From positions 434,001-498,000 of the forward strand of contig NZ_LGTQ01000006.1 of assembly GCF_001306455.1 (NCBI RefSeq): a DNA stretch of 64,000 nucleotides. The letters are read 5' to 3'. The notes beneath the pieces are model-generated. The model did not search any database, was not told where the DNA came from, and saw only the letters and a list, made by a program, of their open reading frames with translations. Numbering within the stretch: the stretch's first letter is position 1; each line of letters opens with the position of its first letter. Both the position numbers and the translations under genes were made by a program. Positions 46,545-55,891 of this stretch are shown piece after piece. Source of the stretch: Jiulongibacter sediminis. GTDB taxonomy: Bacteria; Bacteroidota; Bacteroidia; Cytophagales; Spirosomataceae.

Positions 46545-47519
46545 ATGATGTACGAGAATAAGTATCATGGGAACATTGACTTGAGTAAGCTGAACATTCT
46601 TGTTACAGGCGGAGGAGGGTTTATAGGTTCTAATTTGGTGGAGTATCTGGTGAAGTATAATGTCAGGAAAGTTAGGATACTTGATAATTTCTCCAATGGG
46701 TATCGGTCAAACATAGAGGAGTTTGTTTCTCTACCAAATGTAGAGTTGCAAGAAGGCGATATTCGGGACCTGCAGACCTGTCAAAACGCTTGCATAGGAA
46801 TGGATTATGTACTACACCAAGCAGCATTGGGTTCTGTGCCCCGTTCTATCGCAGATCCAATTACAACCAATGAAGTAAACATTAATGGTTTTTTAAATAT
46901 GTTGGTCGCTGTACGTGACCATAAAGTAAAACGCTTTATTTATGCGGCTTCTTCTTCTACGTATGGAGATAGTAAAGAATTGCCCAAAGTAGAAGAAAGA
47001 ATTGGCAAACCTCTTTCACCATACGCTGTGACAAAATATATAAACGAACTCTATGCAGATGTATTTGCCAAAACCTACCACCTAGAAACCATAGGTTTGC
47101 GGTACTTTAATGTATTTGGCCCAAGGCAAAGCCCTAATGGTGCTTATGCAGCCGTTATTCCTCTATTTATTAAAGCTGTAAAGGAAGGAAAACCTGCTTA
47201 TATCAATGGGGATGGAGAACAAACAAGAGACTTTACTTTTGTAGAGAATGTTGTACAAGCAAATATTAAAGCAATGCTTGTTGAAAATGAGGGTGCCGTG
47301 AATCAAGTATATAATGTTGCTTGCGGTGAGAGAGTATCCTTGAACCAGTTGTGGGAAAATATTAATAGCATAAGTGGAACAAAAATCGACCCGGTCTACC
47401 GACAAGCTAGAGATGGAGATATTAAAGATAGCCTTGCTGCGATTGATAAGGCAAACACATACCTGAAGTATAGCCCAACGGTTAAAGTGAAAGAGGGTTT
47501 ACGAAAACTTATTATCTAA
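46545..47519 (+). CDS. UDP-N-acetylglucosamine 4-epimerase (TviC/WbpP type)
   Basis: 324 residues, one base after the dehydrogenase. Extended SDR: LVTGGGGFIGSNLVEYLV, HQAALGSVPRSIADP, SSSTYGDSKELPKVEE, and YAVTKYINELYADVF (YxxxK). 'GSVPRSI' and 'NVFGPRQSPNGAYAAVIPLF' are typical of WbpP/TviC, which interconverts UDP-GlcNAc(A) and UDP-GalNAc(A). With the previous gene it gives UDP-N-acetylgalactosaminuronic acid. Confidence 0.9.
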   Translation: MMYENKYHGNIDLSKLNILVTGGGGFIGSNLVEYLVKYNVRKVRILDNFSNGYRSNIEEFVSLPNVELQEGDIRDLQTCQNACIGMDYVLHQAALGSVPRSIADPITTNEVNINGFLNMLVAVRDHKVKRFIYAASSSTYGDSKELPKVEERIGKPLSPYAVTKYINELYADVFAKTYHLETIGLRYFNVFGPRQSPNGAYAAVIPLFIKAVKEGKPAYINGDGEQTRDFTFVENVVQANIKAMLVENEGAVNQVYNVACGERVSLNQLWENINSISGTKIDPVYRQARDGDIKDSLAAIDKANTYLKYSPTVKVKEGLRKLII

Positions 47520-47534
47520 ATAATCAAGGATGGT

Positions 47535-48644
47535 GTGTTGAAGCTCAAAAAAATTAATGAGTTGTATTTTATATCAAATGAGGTAATTATTAAATTATTC
47601 CCTCTAGCTGTTGTAGTTTTTCCTTACTTCTTTATATCAAAAGAATATGCTGGAGAAATTTCCTATACTCTGGCATTGTTTATACCTGCGAGTGTATATC
47701 TAATTGGAAATTTGAAGCAAGAGGCACTTATGGTTGCCTCACAAAAAAGAAACTTTAACCATTTTTTATCGGAAAAAATATTATTAACGATAATAATTGG
47801 TTCGATCTTAACCCTTATCTTATTTGTTGTAACGGATATTAAAATTGGTGTTATAACGTGGAGGATTACGGACATCTTGGTTGAACTGCTACTTATCCCT
47901 TTTTTCATCGCGAAAGATTACAAAAAGCTTATTTTATTTAGCCTTCTCAGGCTCTCGTTGTACCTAATATTATTTTTTTTAACGAAGTTTTTATTACTTG
48001 AAAACGACATATTCAGCTTTTTACTTATTTCAAATGTATTTATTATTTATTTTTTATTAGAATCCCAAAAAACAAAATTAAGACTTGTCAATATTAGGTC
48101 AAACATTGTAAATGTAGTTGGTGTAGTCGCGATTATAGATTCATTTGTCACACAATTTCCCAAATTTTTTCTAAAAATTGCGGATGGCATCGAACTCATT
48201 GCGGAATTTACCATTTACTTCTATTTCATTTTTCCTTTAGGACTCTTGATGGAGGCAATATCAATTCTTTTATTAAAGACAAAAAATAGAATTGTTTCTA
48301 TTGATTTGGAAAAGTCATATTATATCATCCTAGGAATTGGATCCATTTTGTATCTATTAGTGATAATTTTCTTGTACAACTTGCGGGTATTTGAAATTAA
48401 ATACGATTTAGCGATCATTTGTATACTTTTCGGTATAACAAATTACTCCATCTTGCATATTGCAAACACAAGGATAGTTAACTTTTCAGGGGTTTCTAAG
48501 TTTAAATTTTTATCACCTTATATTGTATATGGATTACTCACCCTTTTATTGTGCTGGCTTAATACGGCGAATTCTCTTTTGTTTTATTTTATGATTCTAC
48601 TTTTTAGTAGCATTGTGAAAGGTCTACTTCTCAGGCTATGTTAA
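47535..48644 (+). CDS. Wzx-like flippase candidate (polytopic membrane protein)
   Basis: 369 residues, GTG start, very AT-rich. At least ten hydrophobic segments spread along the whole length; the N-terminal 'PLAVVVFPYFFISKEYAGEISYTLALFIP' resembles the start of MATE/PST-type flippases. Shorter than usual Wzx proteins (400-480). The call rests on topology and on its place between sugar-synthesis genes and the polymerase. Overlaps the next gene by seven bases. Confidence 0.65.
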   Translation: MLKLKKINELYFISNEVIIKLFPLAVVVFPYFFISKEYAGEISYTLALFIPASVYLIGNLKQEALMVASQKRNFNHFLSEKILLTIIIGSILTLILFVVTDIKIGVITWRITDILVELLLIPFFIAKDYKKLILFSLLRLSLYLILFFLTKFLLLENDIFSFLLISNVFIIYFLLESQKTKLRLVNIRSNIVNVVGVVAIIDSFVTQFPKFFLKIADGIELIAEFTIYFYFIFPLGLLMEAISILLLKTKNRIVSIDLEKSYYIILGIGSILYLLVIIFLYNLRVFEIKYDLAIICILFGITNYSILHIANTRIVNFSGVSKFKFLSPYIVYGLLTLLLCWLNTANSLLFYFMILLFSSIVKGLLLRLC

Positions 48645-49909
48645 TAAATGTCACCGTTTTATCTCTCTGCTTTCTTTATCATTTATTCTTCAATAAGAAT
48701 ATTGAATCGTTGATCTTATTATATATATGTACATTAATTAATGGGGCATTTTATTTCTCGAACCTGAAAAATATATTTGACTTAAAAGTTTGGTTCGTAC
48801 CTCTATTTACAATGGTAAATTCCATTGCCATTTTTTCTGAGGAATTTTTGATGGGCGGCGTAGCAATTCTACCTGAGTACTCTCCAAAGCCAATTATTAC
48901 CGCTCTATATATTTTTAACATAGCAGTTACATCTCTTCCGTATATCCATCATCTAGCTAGTAGTAAAAATGTTATAAGGAGTACAACAAAGGCGAGTCGT
49001 GTTTTCATTTGTTCGCAAAAAAGGGTACTTATAATGATGCTAGGAACATATTCGTTTTTTATTGCTGATTTCTTGAGGCTGGGCGGATTTGCACACGCCA
49101 GTAATTACGGCGTCAATCAATACGATTATTCAATTTTTAACATCTTGATTAATTTATTTACGCTGTGCTGGATTATTGGCTTTGTATTGACCGCACAAAG
49201 GCTAAAGGGCTCCAAGCTATTTTGGTGGTTTTTTGTGAATTTGGTATTTATATTATTAACTAAAGTGATTGTAGGCTACCGCTACTTTATAATTTTATTA
49301 CTCATCGCAATAGCCTTCAGAGTTTTACAACTGGCAAGAATAAACAAACTCTTGTATATTTTTACTGGTTTTTTTATTTTCTTCATTCACGGCATAATAG
49401 GACTTAGTAGGAGTGGTTATGAACTAACTTTGAGTAATATACTCTTCCAGCTAGGATTAGAATTTAGTATAGTATCTCAGATTAACTATTTTGTTTTCAA
49501 TGATTTTAATGAGTTCAAATTTGGATATTCTTTTTTTTCGTCATTTCTGAACTTAGTACCTGGACTTAGGGTGTTAACTGACAACTTTCTATTTTATCCG
49601 GCTTTACATTTTAATAAAAATATGGTTTCTGCAGGGGATGATAATGGTTTTGGCTTTTCATTTTTATCGGAGCTTTATATGAATTTTGGAGTATTAGGAG
49701 CCCTAATACTATCAATTTTAGTAACGTACGTGAATTCATTTGTTCATAGCAAAAAGGGTTCCATAAAAAATATTCTTGCTCCGCTCTTAATCTATTTAAT
49801 GATTAGAATAATAAGATCAGATTCCATTGAATTTGTTAAAATGAGTGTTTACGCTTATTTAATAATATTACTATTGAAAAAAAGGGACATTCGATATGTG
49901 TGGAATTAA
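48638..49909 (+). CDS. Wzy-like polysaccharide polymerase
   Basis: 423 residues, about eleven membrane segments, AT-rich. The middle GYRYFIILLLIAIAFRVLQLAR and the following periplasmic loop with GLSRSGYELTLS and NYFVFNDFNEFKFGYSFFSSFLNLVPGL, ending in DDNGFGFSFLSELYMNFGVLGAL, match the general pattern of O-antigen/oligosaccharide repeat-unit polymerases (conserved 'S...E.Y.NFG..G'). Polymerises lipid-linked repeats at the periplasmic face. Overlaps the amidotransferase gene by 14 bases. Confidence 0.78.
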   Translation: MLINVTVLSLCFLYHLFFNKNIESLILLYICTLINGAFYFSNLKNIFDLKVWFVPLFTMVNSIAIFSEEFLMGGVAILPEYSPKPIITALYIFNIAVTSLPYIHHLASSKNVIRSTTKASRVFICSQKRVLIMMLGTYSFFIADFLRLGGFAHASNYGVNQYDYSIFNILINLFTLCWIIGFVLTAQRLKGSKLFWWFFVNLVFILLTKVIVGYRYFIILLLIAIAFRVLQLARINKLLYIFTGFFIFFIHGIIGLSRSGYELTLSNILFQLGLEFSIVSQINYFVFNDFNEFKFGYSFFSSFLNLVPGLRVLTDNFLFYPALHFNKNMVSAGDDNGFGFSFLSELYMNFGVLGALILSILVTYVNSFVHSKKGSIKNILAPLLIYLMIRIIRSDSIEFVKMSVYAYLIILLLKKRDIRYVWN

Positions 49910-51782
49910 TGGCTTTAACTTTAATTGTGAGTCTGGTATAAAAAAGATGATAACGTCCTTAAACCACCGGGGACCGGATGGGAATGACTTTTACATGGAT
50001 AGTAAAGTCAGTTTAGGACATAATCGGTTGTCCATTATTGATTTGAGTAACGCCAGTTCGCAACCACTAACGTACACTACTCACCAAAGTCAATTTAAAA
50101 TTGTGTTCAACGGGGAAATTTATAACTACGTTGAATTAAAGAAACAATTATTATCACTAGGGTATACGTTTAACACTGAGTCTGACACGGAAGTTATTCT
50201 TGCTGCTTTTGCTGAATGGGGTGAAAAATGCGTTAATAGGTTTAATGGGATGTGGGCTTTTTGTATTTATGATATTAACAAACAAACGCTTTTTTTTTCC
50301 AGAGATAGACTAGGTGTAAAACCTTTATACTACTTCAATTTAAAGGAAAAACTCATTTTTGCATCCGAACTTAAAAGTATTTTAACACATGAAGATTTGC
50401 AGATCAATAAGCTTGAAAATATTGATAATGAGTCAGTTAAGTTGTATTTTGCATTGGGCTATATTCCAGCTCCCAAAACGATATACAAAAACGTTTTTAA
50501 GGTAGAAGCGGGCACGAACTTACTCTTTGATTTAGATACTGCTGAGTTTGTGAAAAAGTATAAGTTTTTTGAAATACAACAGTCTCGAAAAGAGTACAAT
50601 GAGAAAGTTTTACTTGAACAGGGGGAGGCACTCATCAAAGATGCTGTACGGTTAAGAATGAGAAGCGATGTGCCAGTTGGGGCTTTTTTAAGCGGGGGGT
50701 TAGACAGTTCAACGGTGGTGGCAGAAATGCGACATTTCACTGAACTTTCAAACCTTCATACTTTTTCAATGGGTTTTGATGAAAATAAGTATGATGAGAC
50801 GCCCTTCATCAACATTGTTAAAGACAGCTTTAAGACGAAGCACCACCACTTAACTTTCACAAATCCTGATTTCATGACTGCACTTGAAATATATCCACAA
50901 ATTTTCGATGAGCCATTTAGCGATTACTCTTCCTATCCAACATACAATATATGTAGGTTGGCACAAAGGCATGTAACAGTTGTACTGAGTGGGGACGGAG
51001 GAGATGAAATTTTTGGAGGTTACCCTATCTACAGTGTTGGCTATACCTTAGACCGTCTAATGAAATTACCCACTTTTTTGCGAGAAAGTTTACTAAAAAC
51101 TATTCATTCTGTAAAATGGTTAAATCCAAAATTGGATAAAATAGCTGAATTGTTAAAACTGTCACTTAATGAAAAAGATGAATTCTACTCAGAATTGTTT
51201 AGTAATAATCGTTATAAACCAAAAATATTTAAAACTTTTTCCAAAGGAAAGTTAGGTGAAGCCCTTGAAATGGCTGAAAATAACCTAGCTGAAGCGTTAA
51301 GAATTTACGATCTAAGAAGCAATACACTTTCTGACAACTATTTGGTAAAGGTGGATCGAACTTCTATGGCAAATTCAATTGAAGTTAGAAGCCCTTTTTT
51401 GGATTACCGCTTCATTGATTTTTCGCAAAAAATACCCGTCAAACATAAAGTTAGCTTTGGGAAAGATAAAATTTTAATGCGAAAAATGGTTGAACCAATA
51501 TTGCCGTCAGAAATTATAACTAGAAAAAAAATGGGTTTTACTCCGCCAATTAAAAAGTTTTTAGCGAGTGCACTACCGGAGAACAAACTTAGTACATATA
51601 TTGACTACCTGAGGTTATTCGATTATAAACTATTTGAATTCTACAATAATTTAGTAACCAAAAGTTTTAACAGCAACGATTCACAGTCAGACTACTATTT
51701 CATAAAGTTAATTACATTTGCTCGTTGGTTCGAATACTGGATCTCTACAGATAATCTAAAAAAAGATGACACTAGGCATTGA
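49896..51782 (+). CDS. Glutamine-dependent asparagine synthase-like amidotransferase
   Basis: 628 residues. N-terminal class II glutaminase with Cys2 (MCGINGF), NHRGPDG and FNGEIYNY; C-terminal synthetase domain with the pyrophosphate loop LSGGLDSS and LSGDGGDEIFGGYP. Full length for AsnB-type. Inside polysaccharide clusters such enzymes (WbpS of P. aeruginosa O6) amidate a uronic acid residue; with TviB/TviC-like genes present, amidation of GalNAcA is the likely role, though a plain asparagine synthetase cannot be excluded. Overlaps both neighbours. Confidence 0.88.
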   Translation: MCGINGFNFNCESGIKKMITSLNHRGPDGNDFYMDSKVSLGHNRLSIIDLSNASSQPLTYTTHQSQFKIVFNGEIYNYVELKKQLLSLGYTFNTESDTEVILAAFAEWGEKCVNRFNGMWAFCIYDINKQTLFFSRDRLGVKPLYYFNLKEKLIFASELKSILTHEDLQINKLENIDNESVKLYFALGYIPAPKTIYKNVFKVEAGTNLLFDLDTAEFVKKYKFFEIQQSRKEYNEKVLLEQGEALIKDAVRLRMRSDVPVGAFLSGGLDSSTVVAEMRHFTELSNLHTFSMGFDENKYDETPFINIVKDSFKTKHHHLTFTNPDFMTALEIYPQIFDEPFSDYSSYPTYNICRLAQRHVTVVLSGDGGDEIFGGYPIYSVGYTLDRLMKLPTFLRESLLKTIHSVKWLNPKLDKIAELLKLSLNEKDEFYSELFSNNRYKPKIFKTFSKGKLGEALEMAENNLAEALRIYDLRSNTLSDNYLVKVDRTSMANSIEVRSPFLDYRFIDFSQKIPVKHKVSFGKDKILMRKMVEPILPSEIITRKKMGFTPPIKKFLASALPENKLSTYIDYLRLFDYKLFEFYNNLVTKSFNSNDSQSDYYFIKLITFARWFEYWISTDNLKKDDTRH

Positions 51783-52902
51783 TGCATCGACTCCCGGCTC
51801 AGGAGGTGCAAAAAGGCATTTAAAGGAAATACTTTCCAACTTTCATCCAGATCAAAACCACTTTAAACTCATAAAAGTGTGGGGTGTGGACAGCTTACTT
51901 CGTGAACTACCAGAAAGGGATTTTATAGTGAAAATAAGCCCAGTTTGGTTAAATGGTGGATATCTCAGAAGGCTTATTTGGCAGATATTCCTAAGAGACA
52001 ATGCAATAAAAAGCAATTGTGATCTGCTCTTTTGTCCTTTCGGTACATATACAGGTAAATTTACTCCATTCGTTAGTATGTCTCGAAATATGTTAATTTT
52101 TGACAAGGCTGAAAGAAAGAGATTTGGAATTTCATTCTTTAGGTTAAAGTTGGTCTTATTATTCTATGTGCAGATGTTAGCATTTAGAAAATCACGAGGT
52201 CTCATTTTTCTTTCACACCATGCTCAAAAAGAGATAGGTAAGGTTTTAGACCTATCTAAATTGAATACTACAATTATCAATCATGGCATATCAGATACTT
52301 TTAGGTCTAAACCAAAAACGCAAAGATCTATTTCTGAATATGATTTTGGAAACCCTTATAAATTATTATACGTGTCTAGTATTTGGGTATACAAGCATGC
52401 AGATACTCTTGTTCAGGCTGTAGATAACTTGCGTAAAAAAGGATACCCTATATCTCTGCTAATTTTGGGGACAATCGGACAACAAAGTGAGGGGAGTAAG
52501 TTGCTTAAGGCTATTGCTAGAGCAAATCAAAAGGGGAAAGGAATTGAATGGATACAAGATGTAGGTTTAGATCAAATTAATATTTTCTACAAAATGAGCG
52601 ATGCTTTTGTATTCTCTTCAACTTGTGAGAATATGCCAAATATTCTAATTGAGGCGATGAGCTCAGGTTTGCCTATCGCTTGTTCAAACTTTCCTCCGAT
52701 GCCTGAATTCTTGAAAGAAGCGGGGTTTTATTTTAACCCTACTAGAGTTGAGGATACAGAAATGGCATTAAAGGAAATGGTAGAGAACGATAAACTAAGA
52801 TCTGAGTATGCGAATCTTTCATACAATATGTCTTTAGAGTATAGCTGGAAATTGACTTCAAAAAAAACCTTTGATTTTTTACTAGATAACCTTAAAAGTT
52901 AA
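51766..52902 (+). CDS. Glycosyltransferase family 4
   Basis: 378 residues, GT-B fold. N-terminal GIDASTPGSGGAKRHLKE, the C-terminal nucleotide-sugar site FSSTCENMPNILIEAMSSGLPIACS (the EX7E-like region) with preceding LLYVSSIWVYKHADTLVQA. A cytoplasmic enzyme that adds one sugar to the growing lipid-linked repeat. Start overlaps the amidotransferase stop by 17 bases. Donor not predictable; UDP-GalNAcA would fit by exclusion. Confidence 0.87.
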   Translation: MTLGIDASTPGSGGAKRHLKEILSNFHPDQNHFKLIKVWGVDSLLRELPERDFIVKISPVWLNGGYLRRLIWQIFLRDNAIKSNCDLLFCPFGTYTGKFTPFVSMSRNMLIFDKAERKRFGISFFRLKLVLLFYVQMLAFRKSRGLIFLSHHAQKEIGKVLDLSKLNTTIINHGISDTFRSKPKTQRSISEYDFGNPYKLLYVSSIWVYKHADTLVQAVDNLRKKGYPISLLILGTIGQQSEGSKLLKAIARANQKGKGIEWIQDVGLDQINIFYKMSDAFVFSSTCENMPNILIEAMSSGLPIACSNFPPMPEFLKEAGFYFNPTRVEDTEMALKEMVENDKLRSEYANLSYNMSLEYSWKLTSKKTFDFLLDNLKS

Positions 52903-52904
52903 AT

Positions 52905-53894
52905 ATGGATTTTAAAAACAAAACCTTACTAATCACCGGAGGTACAGGGTCTTTTGGTAGTGCAGTCTTAAAAAGGTTTCTTGATACTGATATTAAAGAA
53001 ATTAGAATTTTTAGTCGAGATGAGAAAAAGCAGCATGATATGCGTATTGCTGCAAAAAGTTCAAGAGTCAAGTTTATTATCGGAGATGTAAGAGACTATG
53101 ATAGTATTTATTATGCATTAGAAGGGGTAGATTATGTATTTCATGCGGCCGCATTAAAGCAGGTTCCTTCGTGTGAATTTTATCCTATAGAAGCTGTTAA
53201 AACAAATGTATTGGGAACTGAAAATGTTTTGAATGCAGCAATAGCAAGAAAAGTAGGTAGAGTTATTTGCTTAAGTACAGATAAGGCTGTGTATCCTATT
53301 AATGCGATGGGAATATCTAAGGCCATGATGGAAAAGGTACTCATTGCGAAGTCCAGAGTGTCTGGAGAAACAAAAATTATCGGTACTCGATATGGAAATG
53401 TGATGGCATCCAGAGGTTCTGTCATACCTTTATTTGTTGACCAAATAAAAAGTAATAAGCAAATAACCATAACAAACCCGAACATGACCCGCTTCATGAT
53501 GACTTTAGGGGATGCGGTTGAGTTAGTTCTTTTTGCTTTCACTAATGGAAACTCAGGGGATATTTTTGTACAAAAGTCACCTGCATCTACAATAGAAGAG
53601 TTGGCGATTGCTTTAAAAGAAATGTATAAGTCTGATGTACCCATAAATATCATAGGAACCAGACATTCTGAAAAGCTATATGAGTCATTACTCTCGAAGG
53701 AAGAGTTTATAAGTGCGGAAGATTTGGGAAACTATTATCGAGTCTTTGCGGATAACAGAGATTTGAACTATGACAAATACTTTGTTGAAGGAGAAAAAGA
53801 CTCGTTAGTTAATGAGGACTACAACTCCCATAATACCAGACGGTTGTCTAAAAAAGAGTTGATAGACATTTTAAAAACTGTGATTGATGAGTAG
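52905..53894 (+). CDS. UDP-GlcNAc 4,6-dehydratase/5-epimerase (FnlA/CapE/WbjB type)
   Basis: 329 residues. Rossmann TGGTGSFGSAVLKRFLD, RDEKKQHDMR, HAAALKQVPSCEFYP and STDKAVYPINAMGISKAMMEK; the active-site tyrosine is Met (MGISK), as in this group. Short soluble form without membrane segments. First enzyme of the UDP-L-FucNAc pathway, giving the 4-keto-6-deoxy-talose-type intermediate. The next three genes complete the set, with WbuB-like transferase last. Confidence 0.93.
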   Translation: MDFKNKTLLITGGTGSFGSAVLKRFLDTDIKEIRIFSRDEKKQHDMRIAAKSSRVKFIIGDVRDYDSIYYALEGVDYVFHAAALKQVPSCEFYPIEAVKTNVLGTENVLNAAIARKVGRVICLSTDKAVYPINAMGISKAMMEKVLIAKSRVSGETKIIGTRYGNVMASRGSVIPLFVDQIKSNKQITITNPNMTRFMMTLGDAVELVLFAFTNGNSGDIFVQKSPASTIEELAIALKEMYKSDVPINIIGTRHSEKLYESLLSKEEFISAEDLGNYYRVFADNRDLNYDKYFVEGEKDSLVNEDYNSHNTRRLSKKELIDILKTVIDE

Positions 53895-55014
53895 AATGAA
53901 ATTAATGACCATAGTAGGCACAAGGCCTGAAATTATACGACTAAGTGAGATAATTAAATTAGCGGATAAAACATTTACTCATATTTTAGTGCATACTGGG
54001 CAAAATTACGATTATCGACTTAATGATATTTTTTTTCAACAGTTGGGTATTCGCGAGCCTAACTTTTTTTTGAATTCAGTTGGAAGCTCTTTAGGGGAAA
54101 CAATAGGAAATATAATTGCAAAGTCTTTTGATATTCTATCAAAAGAAAAGCCAGATGCTCTTTTAGTTTTGGGTGATACAAATAGCGTACTGTGTACAAT
54201 TGCCGCTAAAAGATTAAAAATACCAATTTTCCATATGGAGGCCGGGAATAGGTGTTTTGATCAGAACGTACCTGAGGAAATAAATAGAAAAATATCAGAT
54301 CATATAAGTGATATCAACCTTACATATACAGAACATTCTCGTAGGTATTTAATAGCTGAAGGTTATAAAAATGACCACATTTTTGTTACAGGTTCCCCAC
54401 TTTATGAAGTTATTGTACGAAATAGAGACTCATTCTCGAATAGTGGTATTCTAAATACTTTAAGCTTAGAAAGGAAAAAATATTTTATCGTCAGTATTCA
54501 TCGGGAAGAAAATATAGACTTGGGGAATAATTTTGAGGAGTTACTAGCTTCTCTAAATCAAATTGCAGAAGAATATAAAATCCCTCTTATTTTTAGCGTT
54601 CACCCGAGAACGAGAAAAAAGCTTAACAACTTAAGTATTAAATTACATAAGTTGATTATGCTTTCTGAGCCTTTTGGTTTTTTTGAATACTTAAAATTAC
54701 AAAAAGAGGCTCTCTGCGTACTTTCAGATAGTGGAACAATTAGTGAAGAAAGTGCGATGTTGGGTTTTACTGCAATCAGCTTGAGAACAAGCACCGAGAG
54801 GCCAGAGGCTGTAGACTATGGCACAGTTGTCTTAGGTGGGATAAAGAGGGCAGAGATTTTAAATGCGTTATCAATTGCGATCAATACGGAGTGCTCAGGA
54901 GCTGATATTCCACCTCATTACTTAGTAGAAAATGTTTCTACTAGGGTAATTAGAATAATCCAAAGTTATACTCCAATTGTTAATCAGGTTATTTGGAGAA
55001 AGCAAAAACAGTAA
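53887..55014 (+). CDS. UDP-N-acetyl 2-epimerase (FnlC/CapG/WbjD type)
   Basis: 375 residues from the ATG at 53887 (overlap of eight bases; the next ATG at 53896 is also possible). WecB superfamily: VGTRPEIIRLSEII, HTGQNYDYRLNDIFFQQLGI, HMEAGNRCFDQNVPEEINRK, VTGSPLYEVI, and SDSGTISEESAMLGF. In this neighbourhood it is expected to make the C2 epimerisation to UDP-L-FucNAc rather than UDP-ManNAc. Confidence 0.92.
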   Translation: MSRMKLMTIVGTRPEIIRLSEIIKLADKTFTHILVHTGQNYDYRLNDIFFQQLGIREPNFFLNSVGSSLGETIGNIIAKSFDILSKEKPDALLVLGDTNSVLCTIAAKRLKIPIFHMEAGNRCFDQNVPEEINRKISDHISDINLTYTEHSRRYLIAEGYKNDHIFVTGSPLYEVIVRNRDSFSNSGILNTLSLERKKYFIVSIHREENIDLGNNFEELLASLNQIAEEYKIPLIFSVHPRTRKKLNNLSIKLHKLIMLSEPFGFFEYLKLQKEALCVLSDSGTISEESAMLGFTAISLRTSTERPEAVDYGTVVLGGIKRAEILNALSIAINTECSGADIPPHYLVENVSTRVIRIIQSYTPIVNQVIWRKQKQ

Positions 55015-55015
55015 A

Positions 55016-55876
55016 ATGAAGAGGAAAATACTGGTGTTAGGTGCCAATGGTATGGCTGGTCATGTAATAATTACCCATCTAAGAAAGATGTCGGAGAAGT
55101 TTGAAGTCTATTCTATTGCAAGGACATATTCTGAAATTCATCCTACAAAATTGATGGATATATCAAACTTTCAAGAGCTGAGAGAATACATATATAGTAT
55201 CATGCCTGATGTGATTGTAAACTGTGTAGGAATACTAAATAAAATGGCTGATGAAAGTCAAGATTTGGCAATATTAGTTAATAGTTACTTGCCACATTTT
55301 CTAAAAAACTTGACAAAGGACTTGAAATTAAAGGTCGTACATATAAGTACAGATTGCGTATTTTCAGGCAGAGAAGGGAATTATACAGAAAATTCTGTAA
55401 AAGATGGTACTGGAACTTATGCACAGACAAAATCTTTGGGCGAGATTTGTAACTCTAAGGATTTGACAATTAGAACATCAATAATTGGTCCCGAGTTAAA
55501 TATCAACGGAATTGGCTTATTCAATTGGTTTATGCAGCAAAAAGGAACTATCAATGGTTACAAAAGGGCAATTTGGACAGGCATCACCACAATTGAACTT
55601 GCGAAGGCCACAGTCGCAGCTATAGAGCAAGATTTGTCAGGCATTTATAACTTGGTTAATGGCTCAAAAATATCAAAGTTTGATTTGTTAGTGTTGATGA
55701 ATAATACATTTGTTAAAAGTCTCACTATCAAAGAAAATAGCGAATATGCCGTTGATAAAAGCTTAGTTTGTACCAGGGAAAATTTTGATTATGTAGTCCC
55801 TTCTTATGAGGAAATGGTAACCGAAATGAAAAGTTGGATAGATACTCATACAGGATTTTACGCCCACTATCTTTAG
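55016..55876 (+). CDS. RmlD-like reductase/epimerase of the UDP-L-FucNAc pathway (FnlB/CapF type)
   Basis: 286 residues from the ATG at 55016, two bases after the previous stop. RmlD-type SDR: LVLGANGMAGHVIITHL, NCVGILNKMADES, HISTDCVFSGREGNYTEN and GTYAQTKSLGE (YxxxK). CapF has an added cupin domain (about 370 residues); that domain is missing here, as in the shorter FnlB-like forms. Order here is A-C-B. Confidence 0.88.
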   Translation: MKRKILVLGANGMAGHVIITHLRKMSEKFEVYSIARTYSEIHPTKLMDISNFQELREYIYSIMPDVIVNCVGILNKMADESQDLAILVNSYLPHFLKNLTKDLKLKVVHISTDCVFSGREGNYTENSVKDGTGTYAQTKSLGEICNSKDLTIRTSIIGPELNINGIGLFNWFMQQKGTINGYKRAIWTGITTIELAKATVAAIEQDLSGIYNLVNGSKISKFDLLVLMNNTFVKSLTIKENSEYAVDKSLVCTRENFDYVVPSYEEMVTEMKSWIDTHTGFYAHYL

Positions 55877-55891
55877 TTATAATATGCAGCT